Source: Hyalella azteca
Taxonomy: Eukaryota > Arthropoda > Malacostraca > Amphipoda > Hyalellidae
Assembly (NCBI RefSeq): GCF_000764305.2
Contig: NW_025947191.1
Location: 1-64,000, forward strand
Reading direction: 5' to 3'
DNA length: 64,000 bases
Each line of letters opens with the position of its first letter. The first letter of the stretch is position 1. Shown piece after piece: positions 40,301 through 55,300 of the stretch. Both the position numbers and the translations under genes were made by a program. The notes beneath the pieces were generated by a model. That model did not search any database. It was not told the origin of the DNA and worked only from the letters and a program-made list of their open reading frames with translations.

Positions 40301-43300
40301 ACGCTGCTCGATGAAACTTGGAACACGTATTCACTAGGTCCTAACTGTGATGTTTAGCTCGTGAATTTTTTATTTTAATTTGGCCTTCATTCGTGAATTA
40401 TATGGCGATACGGGCCGAAATTCGCAGGGATCAAAGAATTTCTTCCAAACTACTGAACACCCAGTCAAGCAGGCCTTGATCGATCGATGAAGATTAGAAC
40501 GGATCGATGAAGAAATTGATGCAGATTCTTGCTCGATCGACGAGGGCAAATCCCCATTTGGAGTGGGCAACGGAGAGGGCAATGTCGCGGGGCGCGACGA
40601 CGATTATCGAGGAACTTTCTATGCCGATTCAGCGAAGATCGTCGAAGTTTCTGCACCTGATAATTTGTTGAATCGAATAATCTGCATCGATCGATAGATG
40701 AGCACGACTAGCCGTTCGAGCTTCGTTCAAACGGATGTCGACTACGCATGAGTGCTCGCTTGGCGGTAGCACCTCCAAACTGTATACTGCCTTCAAAAAA
40801 CCTGAGCTCTGCTCAAATCACTCTCCTAGTGACACAGTACATGGTAATTCAAATACACAGGAACATTATACAGAAAACGAAACACCAGCACGTATTAGAA
40901 GGACATTTTATCGCGAGTATACTTGTAGCTGCACGATTGACGCCACACTACTGGAAATTAGTCATGGATGAGCACCACTCGTTCGACTTCGTTCAAACGG
41001 ATGTCGTTTGCCTGAGTTCCCGCGTGACTGTAGCACCTCCAAACTTTATACTGCCTTCAAAAAACGTGAGCTCTCTTCCAATCACTCTCCTGATGACACA
41101 GTAGATGGTAATTAAATACACAGGAATATTACAGAAAACGATCACTTAAAAGGACAACTTAGACTAGAGCACTTAGAAGGACTTAGACTTAGAGCACTTA
41201 GACGACACAACTGAACGCGAATGATGCATCGACACTACTGGTTCGTTCTTCGACTGTTCGACAAGCCTAACGTCGTCTGTTTGAGTGCTCGCGCGACGGT
41301 TGCGCCATAAAACTTTAAACTGCCTTCAAAAGAATTCTTCTTACTTACTACTAACACTACTAAACTACATAATAAAACTTCCAAACTCTAAATTCGAGTG
41401 CAAATGGACTATAGATAAGTCGTGACGTATCTCATAACCTAAAATTTAAGGCAATTCTAAAGAAATAAATTATCTAAATTAAAACTCATGTAATTATATT
41501 GAATTATTTATAGATCTTTACACAATTACACAAATGATCGTATTTTGACACGAGATCATTAACAGTTTTCGAGTTATGAACTAAAATAAGTTATATGAAC
41601 CAAAATATTTGTTGTCGGTGCGACGTTAGTTTACTTCGATCATCAGCGATAAACCCACAGTCGAAAATTCGCCGTGTATCTGTAAAGATTGTCTAGGGAA
41701 ACTCGACTGCCAAACCATCGAGTGGGCCGATCTTTCGCGATATGACATAACCCACCATAATCGACTTCGTTGCCCACATTGCTGCTTGACTGGGCAGATG
41801 ATTCGAACGAAATTTTGAATATACATTCCTAACTACCATGCGGTGATTTTTAGCTCCTTAAATTTATTTCGATTGTGCCACAATTTGCTAGTTTTTTTCA
41901 TTTCACCGTCATACGTGATTTGGTACTTCGTTATTCATCCCGTATCGCCGGGTAATTTGTCGCTTGTATTTGCGGTGATCAAAAATATTTCTTCTTAACT
42001 TCTGAACAGATTTGAACGAAATTTTGCATACAAATGCCTGACCTCCCAACGGTGATGTTTAGCTCATGACAATTTTATTCTACTTTGCCTTCGTTCTGAG
42101 TTATACAGATATACAGAGAAACGACCGGCATTCCTACCGGCCGGTTTAACCAAGATAGCGTTATACGTATAGCCGTATAACTCGCAAACGAAGGCAAAAT
42201 CGAAAAAATTGGCACGATCTAAACATCACCGTTGCTGAGGTTAGGTATTACATACTAAGTTTCGTTCTAATCTGTTCAGTCCAATTTCTTGATCACTGCG
42301 AATTTTAGCACGTATTGCTGTTTAAATCACGAATGAAGGTGAAATTTAAAAAACTCGCGAACGAAGGCAAAATCGAAAAAATTTTCTCGAGCTAAACATC
42401 ACCGTTCGGTAGTTAGGAACGTTTGGTCAAAATTTCGTTCAAATCTGTTTAGTAGTTTGGAAGAAATTCCTGGATCACTGCGAATTTCGGCCCGCATCGT
42501 CATATAACTCACGAATGAAGGCATAATTAAAAAAATTCACAACCTAAACATTATCGTTAGGTCCTTTTGAATACGTGTACCAAGTTTCATTGAGCTGCGT
42601 TCATTAGTTTGGGAGATATTCCTTGATCATTGAATTTGGAGATTGGCCTCGAGACCAGCCGCGAGTACGGACGTAAATATGTCCGAGACCTAAACCCGAG
42701 AGAGGTTGAAATAAAAACTGGGTGGAAAACCCCACCGCTGGGAGTCGTGTGCTGCTCATGTTGGGTACAAATCGTCAAACAAACGTTTCAACTGCTGACT
42801 TATCAAATTTTCATTTCTTTCCAAGAATTCCTGGAGAATTCTCTTTCGTAAAATTTCTTCTTTTTTGAGAGTAGGAAGTTGCTTCACAGCTAACTGCGTC
42901 TACGACTCGTAAGCAATGAATTTCGTATGAAAAATAAATATGAGGATAGTTCATATTATTTCTCAATTTTATCACATTTTATCTGGAATTTCATTCACGA
43001 CCAGGGTCAAACATTGATCCAAGCATATTTGCTTTCATGAATTCTGTTTAAAAATGATGAAAAACGTAAAACTTTAGATAGAACGATAAAAATTGGGACT
43101 TATGAAAAATCCTAAAATCACACAGTTTGGAAGTAGAAAATTTAAAAAATAACATTATACGCATAACGCATAACACATTCATCAATCAACTATATTGCGC
43201 CAAATTTCAAGTTTAGCTTTTACTCTTTATAGGGGGAAGGGACTTTTTCGTATATGGTGTCAACCAAACTCGTTATGTTATATTATAATCATGCCAGGCG

Positions 43301-46300
43301 GGTACATTTATACCGTTTTCTGGATTACAGGCGCCATTCTGACGTCTTCAAAATGTACGCTTTTAACGAAAGAGTCAATTAATTCTCTCTTCGACCAACC
43401 CGCTCCTTTTAGATAAAAAATTTCATTCATTTTCAAATGGAAAAGACGCTAGAACATTGTTTTCTTGCAGAATAGGGCCGGACGTGTAAGAAATGTTATA
43501 TTGGTAAATTACATTAAGATGCATATAAAAATAATAGATAACTTTAGTGAAATAGCCTTTTGCTACAACGGGGTAGCAAGGTGACGAGTTGACTTCGACA
43601 TACGAGCGCCTTAGCCATATCAACACATTGAATGTTAGCATGACATTGCTAGGCGGTTGCTACGTGATACATACTATATTAGGCAACCAGTTGCGAAATA
43701 AGTGGTGTTGGGCTTATGTGACGTTTACGTGGCAACTCAAGATGACATCGAAAATCCATGTAAAGCAAACGTTGAGACTTAGCAATCAGCATTATTTTAT
43801 TGGACAAAAAAAGGAAAAAAAATTAGATGCCCAAGCACTGGTAAAAACCTAGGAAGTGCTAGTTACTAAATTCTCGCCCCTCAGTGCTACGTTCTCAAGG
43901 ACCTCTTCGTGAACTACTCGGCGACGGAGATGCTGACGCAGAGTGAGGAGGAGGTCTTCCAGCTCCTCACGCCCTCCGCCATCGAGCGCATGCCCATCTG
44001 CGTCGTCGCCGCCTTCGGGTGATTTTTTTATCATTAACCTTTCCTATATGTTGTTCTCTAGTAATTATTCAAATTAATGATAACATTCATAGGATCGTTA
44101 ATTCAAAATTTCAACCCATCCGCACAATATTATTGAATCTAATTACAATATTCTTACTAACATTGATCTTATCTATAATCTATAAATGAATGTGTTAAGT
44201 TGATCTCCAAAATTTAACCAATTTAGAGGAAGGCTACCACTTCCTCGTTCGAACCATGAAAGTATGATCGACGTTGATAACTTTCTTCTTATTATTTTAA
44301 TTGCAAAGAAGGTAAATCCAAAGAAGGTAAATCCATTCTTCTGTAATCCAAATAAAAATAATTGACAGAGCATCGATGTTTAGTGGATAACGGTGGAAAT
44401 TATATGTGTGAAGCCGATGGCATGATCCACCGATGTTCCATTTATAATCAGCCAAGGGCCACCCTAAAAAACTCATATTCCACCAATAACTATCCATTGG
44501 CTCCGGTGTCGCATCGATGAGCCACCGATGGCCAGCTTTAAAAAAAGAAATCGATAAAAAGTTTTCCTTAAGTTTAATTTCCGATGTTTTGCATTTACTG
44601 ATATCGCTTCATACGATCACACATTCTGAGGACTACTTATTCACCTTCACCATGGCAGTACAAGTAACAATGTCAGAGATGTAGCAGAACAAATTATCAG
44701 AGTACCAGACACATACCTCGTGAAAAATTGACTTGAAGGAAAGTCTGCCGGCAGGATTCGGACTCCGATCGCCCTTGTGTGAAGCCATGCCAGTACCGTT
44801 TAGCCATCGCAGAGGAATTGGCACTTGAGTCATTTAAAGAATCGTAATTGAAATATTTTATGTATTAATTTCATCAAATGACAGAAGTTAATGCTACAAC
44901 CGTGATGATTAGATGGTTTCATCAATAATTTTATTTGAACATGCTGCTATATTTGAGTAAAAAGCCGCTGAAAGAAACTTCGTTTATCCATAACGAATGA
45001 TGGTTTAGCTCAGAGTTTAAGGCTACGGGAAAACGCTTGATAAGTATCGAAGTTTCATAATGTGAATATTACGCACCTTTTGAAAGATTTTTGATTCGAA
45101 ATATTTTCGCCAAGAATATTCTTGCGTGAAAGAAGGATTTGATATAACTCAATGATTTTGAAATGTAATGCGGGAAATACCTTCACTCTTTCGTACCACT
45201 ATTATTCTCTAATATAATATATAATCTTAATCTTTTGTGCAGGAAATATACGAAGGCCGCATTATTAAAATTTAAACTTAAATTCAGAACAATTATCTTA
45301 CGGTACAAGTAAATTTCCAATAATAATTAAATTTCACTGTTTAAGTCAGATATGGAAAATCAAAATTTTACTAGTATCCCTCTGCGTATAGAGGATACTT
45401 TTTTGACAATAAAATTACACGGAAAGCCCAAGATTAATAGGAATGAAGCTCAACGCCCACGCACGCCAACCCAACAGGCATGGACGTGTACTTCATCGAC
45501 TCGCTCGCTGCGCTTCAGAGATGCCGAGCCGTTTCGACTACATCAACGTGTCTTTAGATAAATGCGGCAACTTGAGAATATTATAGAAATTATGAGGCAT
45601 ACCTAATCGATCCATATAATTTATAATTAATAAAATAAATAAGTTTATCGCAATATTTCAAACACAGTAAGTTGGCGCCTACGTAAAATTCGTAACAAAT
45701 TTGCGTAATATATCGGGTGAATATGAAAAATTTTCGCAACATAATTTCCCTGGGTCCGTCAGATTTACTCGTCCGTCAGATTATTCCGTACCCTCCTGTC
45801 CGTCAGATTTACTCGTACCTACCAAATTTACGCTAAATTTTTGCTAAATTTAGATAAAATCAAAATTTTACAAGCCAAGTACACAGAACAAAGTCACGTT
45901 TTAGTCCTAATCTCAAATGAACCGCAACCCAATTACTCCTTCCTATTGGATAAATTAAAGTGCCAAATTCCTACGTGCACTGCGCATTTAGGGCAAATAG
46001 TTATCGGTAGCTTAAAAGAGATTTGCCTGCAATGCGTCATAGATTATTCAGACCCTATAAATCATCGATATTTCATCGGTAACCGCCACCTATACTCGCC
46101 ACCCTCGTGATTTAATGGTGTTATACTGTCGATTTTTAACAGATGTGGCCACTCACCGATTTGACACCTGTAATCTACCATCACCATCGTCACCAATAAT
46201 CATCGATTATTGGTGACGATGATTATTGTTAATAATCAATAATTAATTGTCACCAATAATCATCGATGCGCCACCCTTAATTTTTTTGGAGGTAATCTAT

Positions 46301-49300
46301 TTACAAAGGGACGAAAGGATCCGATCGCAATAGCACAAAAATTGCAAGAAAATTTTTAATCGCATTACTGGCCAACTTATCGTACGATATTTGAAACTTC
46401 TCCGGTGATAATGAAAACTGGTTTCAGCAACAGTAGAAGTCATAAAAAGGTTAACATAATGATAACTTTGAATCAAAACTTAACACTGAACTATTCTTCT
46501 CAGCCCTGATCGACTTCGGCGCCTGGATGGTGTCAGCAAAACAATCCTGCTGGACCGCCTCGTCGCTAACAAGTGGATGGCGCTTACCTACTCGTCCATC
46601 AGCCGTGCTGCCCTGCTAACCATCGTGGACGAGGGGCTCAATGCTAAGGTGAAGCAGGGTGGTCGTCGGGTGAATAAAAACACCGTCTTAAAGGTTCTTT
46701 ACATCCCACTACGATAATAAGACTTGCCGAACTAATAGACGAAAAAAATATAAATCCTAGCGTCTATACTCCATCCAGAACTCCAATTGAAGTTCTCTGG
46801 TTCGCGTCATTTGTCGTTTTATTAGGTTTTGATATGAAAAGTGCACAAAATTTTTGACAGATCCCGTATAGATGTCAAGAAATCTTCTCATAGCCAAAGA
46901 AATCAATTGACATAGATAATATTGAGAGTGTATGACGAAAAATTCTTTTTACTACACACTTATGAGATCAAAAAGTCGGAATGTTATTCATTTCTCAGTG
47001 CCTTGTATTCGCTACGTTTCCCGGAATAGCAGTTACCCAACCATCACTTAGTCAGAAATTGCTGCAGTCTGGGAGCTGGACGCGGGTGAAATGCCTTCCC
47101 CAACGTTCGCCCAACGCAATGTCAGAAAGATCAAAGCACACGCTTGTCCACAGTAGAGCAACATTGTCGAGACACTTCTCGGCCTAGAAAGAGTAAGTAT
47201 AGTAGCAGTTGGATCTATCATAATAGGTAAATTCCTGGGCTGCCTGTGGTCTCGTGATCTTTTCCTATCCACTGAAGTCAATATTCAATGCAGGGCCGGC
47301 CAAGCTTGGTGACGGGGGCGGAGGTAAACACGTACAGGGGAATTCTGTTATTTTTTCCCACGGACCTGCTGAACGCTGTAACGGCGGAGGCCGCCCCTTT
47401 CGCATTGGACGTCTTCAACGTAAGAACACGGGAGGGTTGATTTTGTTATTGTGAAATATGAAAAAAATCGGTTTGTTCGTTAGGTTCGCTTCAGAGGGAA
47501 GGGATCGAGTAGAGCGGATCGAGTCCTGAGTCACTGGACGTCATGAATGTAAGATGGTGTATGTTGTTCTGGGGTAGATTTTCAAGTGTACAGGAGTCCT
47601 TTATGGAGCAACGGTAGCGACACCGAGATGAGGCGCCAGCCATGGGTTCGAGCCTTGGTAAGCAACGTTCTTGGTGTCGCTTGTTGTCAGCGCTTGATGG
47701 CCGTCGGGGGTAGTGCTACGAGCACAGCCTTGGGTTAGTGTCCCTTAACAAATTCTAGGTATCTATTACTGGGAGATATTAAAGTTTTAATGCCCAAAGG
47801 GTTAAAATTGCCAGAAGAGGATATGCAACTTTGTGGAATATGGTTCTCCATTATGAAAGTATAGAAAAATGTTGGGTGGACCTGAGTTATTTGTATGCGA
47901 ATGCAAAGGGTAACCGAGCAGAATGAATGAATTACTTTTACATATGAGAGAAAACCAAGGTCATTGATGAGTGGAGGCCGCATTTGATTTAAAGTTGTAA
48001 TTTTATTTTGCCTGTTTAATTCAATGAGTTAATTAGTTTTCTATCTACGATATAATTACACTCGATTGCAACTTTCTTCTTCTCAATTTTCAAACCATGG
48101 ACCCCTCCAGTCATTGGCAGCAAGCGCTCTGATGCCGTGTCTTGATGGAGGACGACGAGCGGCAATCGCTAACCTCATCACCAAGTACAAAGGGTGAGTG
48201 TCGATGGGATTGCCGAAGGTGGGTCTGATGTACTAAGAACTGATGGAAAAGAGCAGGACGAAACGGGTCTCACGATAAAATAATTGCTGTTTGCTGGATA
48301 AATGTGGTATGAAAAAATGACTCACGAATAGAACCAGGTGGGCTAGATTTGTGACGAGAGAGATTACAGCGTATTTTTATTTAGCGAATAATTGTGTTAA
48401 AATTCATTGTTGTGACGTGTTCATCAAGTCCTGGTGTTTAATATCGAAAATCTTTGGCTTCTTCGAGTAAGCGGAAAAAAGTATGCGTAAAGAAAACTGA
48501 AAAACGTGCTGTTAAGCTTCCTACAAGATAATTTCAACAAACGTGTCAAAAATTAATAAACATCACCCACAACCAAGTTAGGTCAAAAATAAAATCTGTC
48601 CAAGATTCATTAAATCCATATAATTTTAATGCCGGAAATTTTATAGAGAAAATACTCAGTCAAAATTTAGAGTCCGCTCCCGAGCGCCTTTCGGCCACCA
48701 CTTCAATCAGAAGTGAAACAGGCGCCCCTTGTAATCAGCCGCTAGATAGGAGCTGCTCTGGGTAGTTCCATGGTGAAAAACATAAGGGTAAAAATGCACA
48801 TGAAATCGGTGGCTGATAAGCCCACCCCATATGCTTACCCGGCTCAGCAGCTAGCATTATTTCTTAGCGTGAGCGTGAAAAGCCCCTGCCCAGTTAAAAA
48901 TCCAAGGCGTATCGCCGGCGTGTTTGGGTAGATTAAGGTAGAGACGCTCGGTTGGGGCGCCCGAGTAACATCTCCGCATCATCGGCGAAATGTCCACTTT
49001 TTATGCGCGACGGTTCGCTCTTAAACGGCACGCGGCCGCGGCGCGTTTCATAGACTGACCGAGCGCGGCAGCGCCTCTATCATAAGCGCAACGTGCATGA
49101 AACTCCGGCGCAACTTACATGGCCGCCTCCAACTATTTATTTAAAAAAAACCTCTGCGGTATATCGCCGAGATTATTGCCTCTGCACTACCATACTGGAT
49201 ATGCATACACATTCATGTGAACGTGCATGCATTTCCAGCATGATAGTACAAGCAAAGAATCTCGGGATATACAGCCGAGGACATATTAAAATGATCAAAT

Positions 49301-52300
49301 ACTAATTCCCATAAAACATAAACAAAAGTAAGGTTTTGAATACAATGAAACGATTGGCAGCTGAAAAAATGTATTAAAAAACATTTAATGGTCACAGCAT
49401 CGAAGTGATAACCGCCATGCCAACGTTTTATTTGAACTAGACTCTCAGGTCTCAGTTTAATGAGAGACTAATCAACACTTGGCGAGAATTGACCATCTAG
49501 TAACAAGTAGTCGGGAGTGTGAAACTGTGAACGTGTCAAATTGTGACAGGAGCGGCGTTGAAGATGACTGCACATTGCGACAAGAGGTGGACCTGAATGC
49601 CAAAGAGGAACATTCAAACAGGAGTGGTAGCGAGCAGTTAATTATGCATGTGCGAAACATTCTAACAGTCTAACACATTCAGCCGTACCAATTGGTCTAT
49701 CGAACTGATTTGTAAGAGTCTATAAAATTCTTTCTACAGTGATTCAGAAATAATAAATCGGACTTTATTTTTATATAGAGTTTCAACAGTTTTTCAAGTT
49801 TTCTAAAAACTTCCTTTTCAATTACACTTAGGCGTCGAATAATGATTCTGGATAAAAAAGACACGATCGCAGTTCTGAAATAAAAATCCATATATTCTAA
49901 CGTTTCGGCTANAGTAAATGTCAGTGTTCTGAGATGCGTAAAAATGCAATATCTCTGTGTAAATATCGGTATACGATATCAGCAACGGTCTTATGTTCAA
50001 TAGGAGTGTATGTCAAATTTTAGAATTTTAGGTTTAGGTTCGAACACCAACTTACGTACGCACGTGATCGATTGAGGAATCGATTATATATATATAGAGC
50101 AGCCGAAATATGGTTGTGAGTAGCAGGCGACCCCTCGTTTGTAAATAACCTTGAAGTACCACGCGAACTGTCGCCGATGGTCGCAGTGCGGCCCGTCCAT
50201 CACCTCGCGGCCCACGAGCGCCATATCGCCGAGATATCGGAAAAACGGCCAATCTGCCGCTCTGCGCTTATAATCGCCCTCCACGCCGATAAACACGCGC
50301 GCCACGGCCTAAAATTTTAACTGGGTGCCTTAAGACTCTGCATCAACGCGCTCATCTGCGTTGGTCGCTCACGGAGTTTCTTAACTATTACTAGGTTCAA
50401 TAACTCCCCCTCATAAGTAAGATCCAAGTCTGAAATTTGGAATGCTATATTGGCAAATTATTTTAAATACGGAGACATTAAGATAAATTATGTAAACTTT
50501 TTATTTCAATTGTTATCAGGGAAGATGAAATTTTGCACCCCGGTGTTCGTGAAGTGTGTGACTTTTCCAGCATTTTCTCGATATACGTCAGTTTAACTAT
50601 TTTTCCTTCATTTATCGCTACCCCAAACATTTCCGAATTATTATTCTAGTATTAGATATGCGCACTTGAAGCCGAAAGGTAGGTGACACTTCCGTAGATT
50701 AAAACACGACCAGACCTCTGGTTGTCATGCTCTCCTGCAGGCAATAAATCTTCTCTTCAAGGTAAACATGCACTCATCTTTCCCTCCCCACTGATCTGAT
50801 TAATAAATTATTCATTGAATTAAATGAGCTGGAATATAGCAGTTTAAATTCTATACGTAGGTACATGATCTGTGCAGTAATTAGAACATTCATGTAAATG
50901 TGTAAATTTTTATCAGAAGTTCATCAAATACGGTGAACTACAGTACATCAAATACATGCATTTAAATTGATATTCTATTTCTGTAGACATTTTTTAAAGT
51001 CTAAAAATTAGCGTGTAACGACACATTGTACATTGCTTAATAACCTGTAATATTAATATCAAACTGAATATTAATATCAGCCCACTGAATTATTATCATA
51101 CTGAATTACTTATTTAAATTATTATTACTGTGATTGGAAAAAAATTATGATTTATATGATAATAAAAAGGCAAAAATAAATACTTAATTTTAAAGCAAAT
51201 AACGGGAGCGAAAACCATAATGATGCGAAGTACCATGGTACGGATTACCATTGTAAAAAAATTTGCAGCTATATTTGCGCAACTGCTACATTATTATTAC
51301 ATGAGACTACAGGTTCAAATAAAATTTGTATCCTAAATTGTTGAAGTCAAAACATGCCCAGTGGTTTATGAGGGAACCGCAAGCTCATAAATCTCTCTCG
51401 GCGCTGTCAATTGCCCCTTAAGGGCCTTCTATCCTTCCCGGATCGTGAGTGGCCATTGGTCGGCCAGAGCATGTTAGCTCCGGCCGCCCGCTGGCAATTC
51501 ACCGGCCACCTAAAGCCGCCCCTTGCCTCAAAAACAATATCCTTGAGGCCGGGGGTGTGTTAGCCACATATACGTGGCTGAAGTGATAACGAGAGCATGG
51601 GCTGGTGACGGCCGAACTTACACGCGAGTGCAGATTTTACAAAGATCTGCTGGCCTCAGGGAACTCGGACTTCAGAGAACTCAATGTTGCAAATTATAAA
51701 TTAGTTAACATTACTATGTTGCAATATCTATTAATGAATGATACCCGTCATTCAGTCATTGAACAAATTTATACATGAATACAAAGGAGCCTGTAACTAT
51801 ACAGTGCACCTAATAACTATACAGTTATGTATAGTTATAGTAGGTAGGTGAGGGGACGAGGGGACACACCGCAACCTGACACTGCCATCGGCTCACACCA
51901 ATAAATTAGTTCTCAACCCTGCCATACCCCACTCATCCTCTCCATCGTCGTCTTCACTTCCCCAAGACTCGCTGTTGTCTCGACTCGCTGCCAGACGCTG
52001 CCTCTAAAATTTACCCTGAGTTCACCCAGTGTGCCGAGTTTAGAGTTGGAGCGTCCGTGAACAGCCCTCTTAATTGGCCATGACTCTGCATGCGCATTTT
52101 GCATGGGCACGAACTTATCAATACGCTAGCGTTTCAACACTTCTAAATAGCGTTTACGTTAACATGCTTGCGTTGCATTATTTTCAATTCGCTTGCATTT
52201 AGCAAGTGTTGCTCATGCGAGAGTTGCATGAGATTCAACACATCTGCAGTGCGTGTCAGTTAATGCGTGGGCTTTGCGGGTGCATAGCAAAACACGCGAG

Positions 52301-55300
52301 CATTGCGCTTTCTTCAACACGCTAGTCCTACTCATGTGTCGATAGGCTTGCGACTAATGTCCGCCAACAAGCGTCTTTAGCTGAGCATGTGGGGACTGCG
52401 TCATCTTAAAAACGTAGTTTAACGTGAATATTGCTTTTCTATAAACATGCTTTCATTACTTTTATGTCTACGCGTGTGTGGACGAGGTAATCCTCCAAAG
52501 CTCAGCAATTCACAATAACGGGCAAAGTGCTCCCACCTTAGTGAACTAAAGTTATAAACATTTCATTTTCACGTATCTCCAAATAAATAAAAACATGAAA
52601 CACTGCCGTTCTCGGGAAAGGATGTTGAAAGCTTATAACACTACATCATTTAACGGCATATGAAAAAATACACTAACTTCCTAGGAGACAATAAAAATGG
52701 CTTATCGAACTGAAATTAACGAGTTGCTTCCGCATAGGAAGAATGATTATGCACAACAAAATACCTCAATAGGTGGAAAAATTACTGACTTTTGAAAGAC
52801 AAATACATGGAATTATAATTTAATATTGATACTTTCCCTGATGATTTTCCTGATGATTTTGAATAGAAAAAAAATCAATAGAATTCAAAACCTTAAAATG
52901 TAATATATGGAAAAAATTCTTCTTATGATATAGTTTTCCCATCATTTTGACAGGGATGACCCGCAGACATGGCGGAATATGTCTGGGCTGTGTTGCCTGC
53001 TGTACACGTTGCCGTCGGGGAAGCTGAGCCGCATCCCCCGCGGGGCCCTCATGTCCTGTCGGTGCCACATCGCCGACCGCGCCCAGTACGCCCCAGAGGA
53101 AGAGGCCCGACAGGTCGCTAAATAATTTCCTTCATGATTCCTGATGTTTTCGGGGAATAATCAGGTCTCTGAGTGACGTCTTTTTCCCATTGTTATTATC
53201 TTAATTTAGTTGGCCTATTAATTGTGCCTAAATATTCCGGTCCGCATGTTCACTTGTTATATTTGTAGGTTTGATGAAAATATTAGCTCGAAAGAACCTT
53301 AAAGCAATGTGTGTTCTTATTCCGGTATGGTTCTGAATATACTGATGCGTTTTTTACCTATCGTTCCAAGATATTCACTTCACAATTCAATTTCGATGTG
53401 TACAGACACAAACGTTAATTTCTAATATTTTCTTTTCTTTGTCTATTATTGGGTCAATTGATGTGGGTTTACTGCTGTCAATAGTTACGAAGGTTTAGGT
53501 TAGTCTTAAAAGTCGCATAGATGTGTTTTCTTGTGTCAATCTGTTACTGTGCATGCACGCATTTCACTACAAGTCAGGCCGTTTACTATGCACAACAGCT
53601 ATCACCAGTAAGATAATTAATAGAGCTCTCGTTAATCACTAGTTTTAAGCTTCTGCGTCTTGTCCTTCACCCGCATTATCAACAGTATCACCAAGGATAT
53701 CGAGACTGGAGTCGAAGTTACGTTACATTGTTTGTCGTGATGAATTTCAAATGGAATTTTATGTCATCACTGGTGTTCCTCAGCAGGCATTCGGTGGTTG
53801 AATAAACGTTGAAACAAATACCTATTACGGCTCTGAGATCGGGGTTAAAAGAGGTTTAAAATCAAAATTGAAGCAGCATCTTTCATGAAACGATGTACTG
53901 ACGTTACAATGCAACGTTGAATCAATGTTGCTAGTACGACTTTGCTGCAACGTTGAATTCTCTGGTTGAATTGACGTTGAAACCACTACTTATTACGACG
54001 TTGAGATCGGGGTGAAAACAGGTTTAGAATGAAAATTGAAGCAACGTCTTTCATGAAACGTCCTATAACGACGTTACAATGCAACATTGAACCAATGTTA
54101 CTACTACGACGTTGCTGCAACATCAAATTCTCTGGTTGAATCAACGTTGAACCAGATCAGCCGCTATATTTTTTATTTATTTTTTCTTTTTCTCTCTTCT
54201 TCTTCTTGCCACACATTTCCTATTACACACAGCAATCCCCCAGTTGTGGCCTTTTCCTGTGTGTATCATTAGGGTTTAAAACAATCTTACATTAGTTTTA
54301 CCTAGACAAAAAACCCAAACCTAACCTAACCGAAGTAAACACAGCCTGAAATATCCTAAGCAAACCTGTCCTAACCTAATTTTACCTTTCCTAACCTTAC
54401 CTAACCCAACCCAATCAAACCTAACTTAACCTTACCTATCCTAACCTAACCTAACCTTGCCTAAACTAACTTTGCCTTACCTGACCTGCTCAAACCTAAC
54501 CTAACCACCCTTTGTCAAGGTCACCATAGGAATTTGTTCCTGACTTGAACCTAACCTCAGCCAATGACGTATATTTTACGACGTATTTAATTTCCTACCT
54601 GTTCTATTTTGATACCGTGCATGATTGTGGCCGGAGTTTCCATTGTGATTGTGGCATGATTGTGGCCGGAGTTGGTTTGCATTTCCAACATATGTTGGAA
54701 ATGCAAACCAAATGTGTTGGTTTGCATATCCATCGCATATCCAAATCGCATATCCAAATGTGTTGGATATGCGAACTGAGGCCAACTACTCCTAACTTCA
54801 ATAACCTAGGTGTCGGTTTTCCTCTATCAAAGTAAACAGTGCAAAAAATTCTTAGTTGACCGTTGCAAAAAAACACAGCTTCAAAACTTCTTAAGGTACC
54901 AGTTTCTCAACTTATTAGTGGCATTTACGAGCGCTGCCTGCTCCTGCACACCGGTGGTCATCGTACGTCGTAATAACTGCTTGAGCGAAATTCTAGTTGA
55001 GGTCTTGTTTGACGCAGATAGCGATAGAACGTCAGGGCCCTGAGCTCAACACTCGGGGCCATTGAAAGGTAATTTTTGTTTTCTTTTCATTATTATTCGC
55101 GTAAATTTTCTTCAATCCGTGTCGTTACCGAGTTAAATGACCTTGAAAAGGCCAAAAATTGCAGTTCGGGCACGCAGGACAAATACATGGCACGGAGCAA
55201 TATTAATGTTTCACGAAAACCTTTCTACAGAACTTTTGAGATTTTTTCATTCGCATTATTATTTCTAAAGAGCTGAAGCGGGTAACCACATAAGAATGAT

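Larger units (their letters stand above)
40281..42620. mobile_element. Foldback-type element with about 180-bp inverted ends
   Basis: The left end (40281-40460) and right end (about 42440-42620) are inverted copies: AATATCTCCCAAACTAATGA against TCATTAGTTTGGGAGATATT, and further CTTCATTCGTGAATTATA and GGGCCGAAATTCGCAG blocks. Inside the right half further copies of the end unit occur in both orientations. No transposase is seen. It lies in intron 13 of the helical-repeat gene. Confidence 0.65.

Noticed and set aside
49912..49912. Single N base
   Set aside because: Assembly ambiguity, not a biological feature.
55012..55060. Possible exon after tgacgcag in intron 19
   Set aside because: In the phase required after exon 19 it hits TGA after 15 codons, while skipping it lets exon 20 join in frame.
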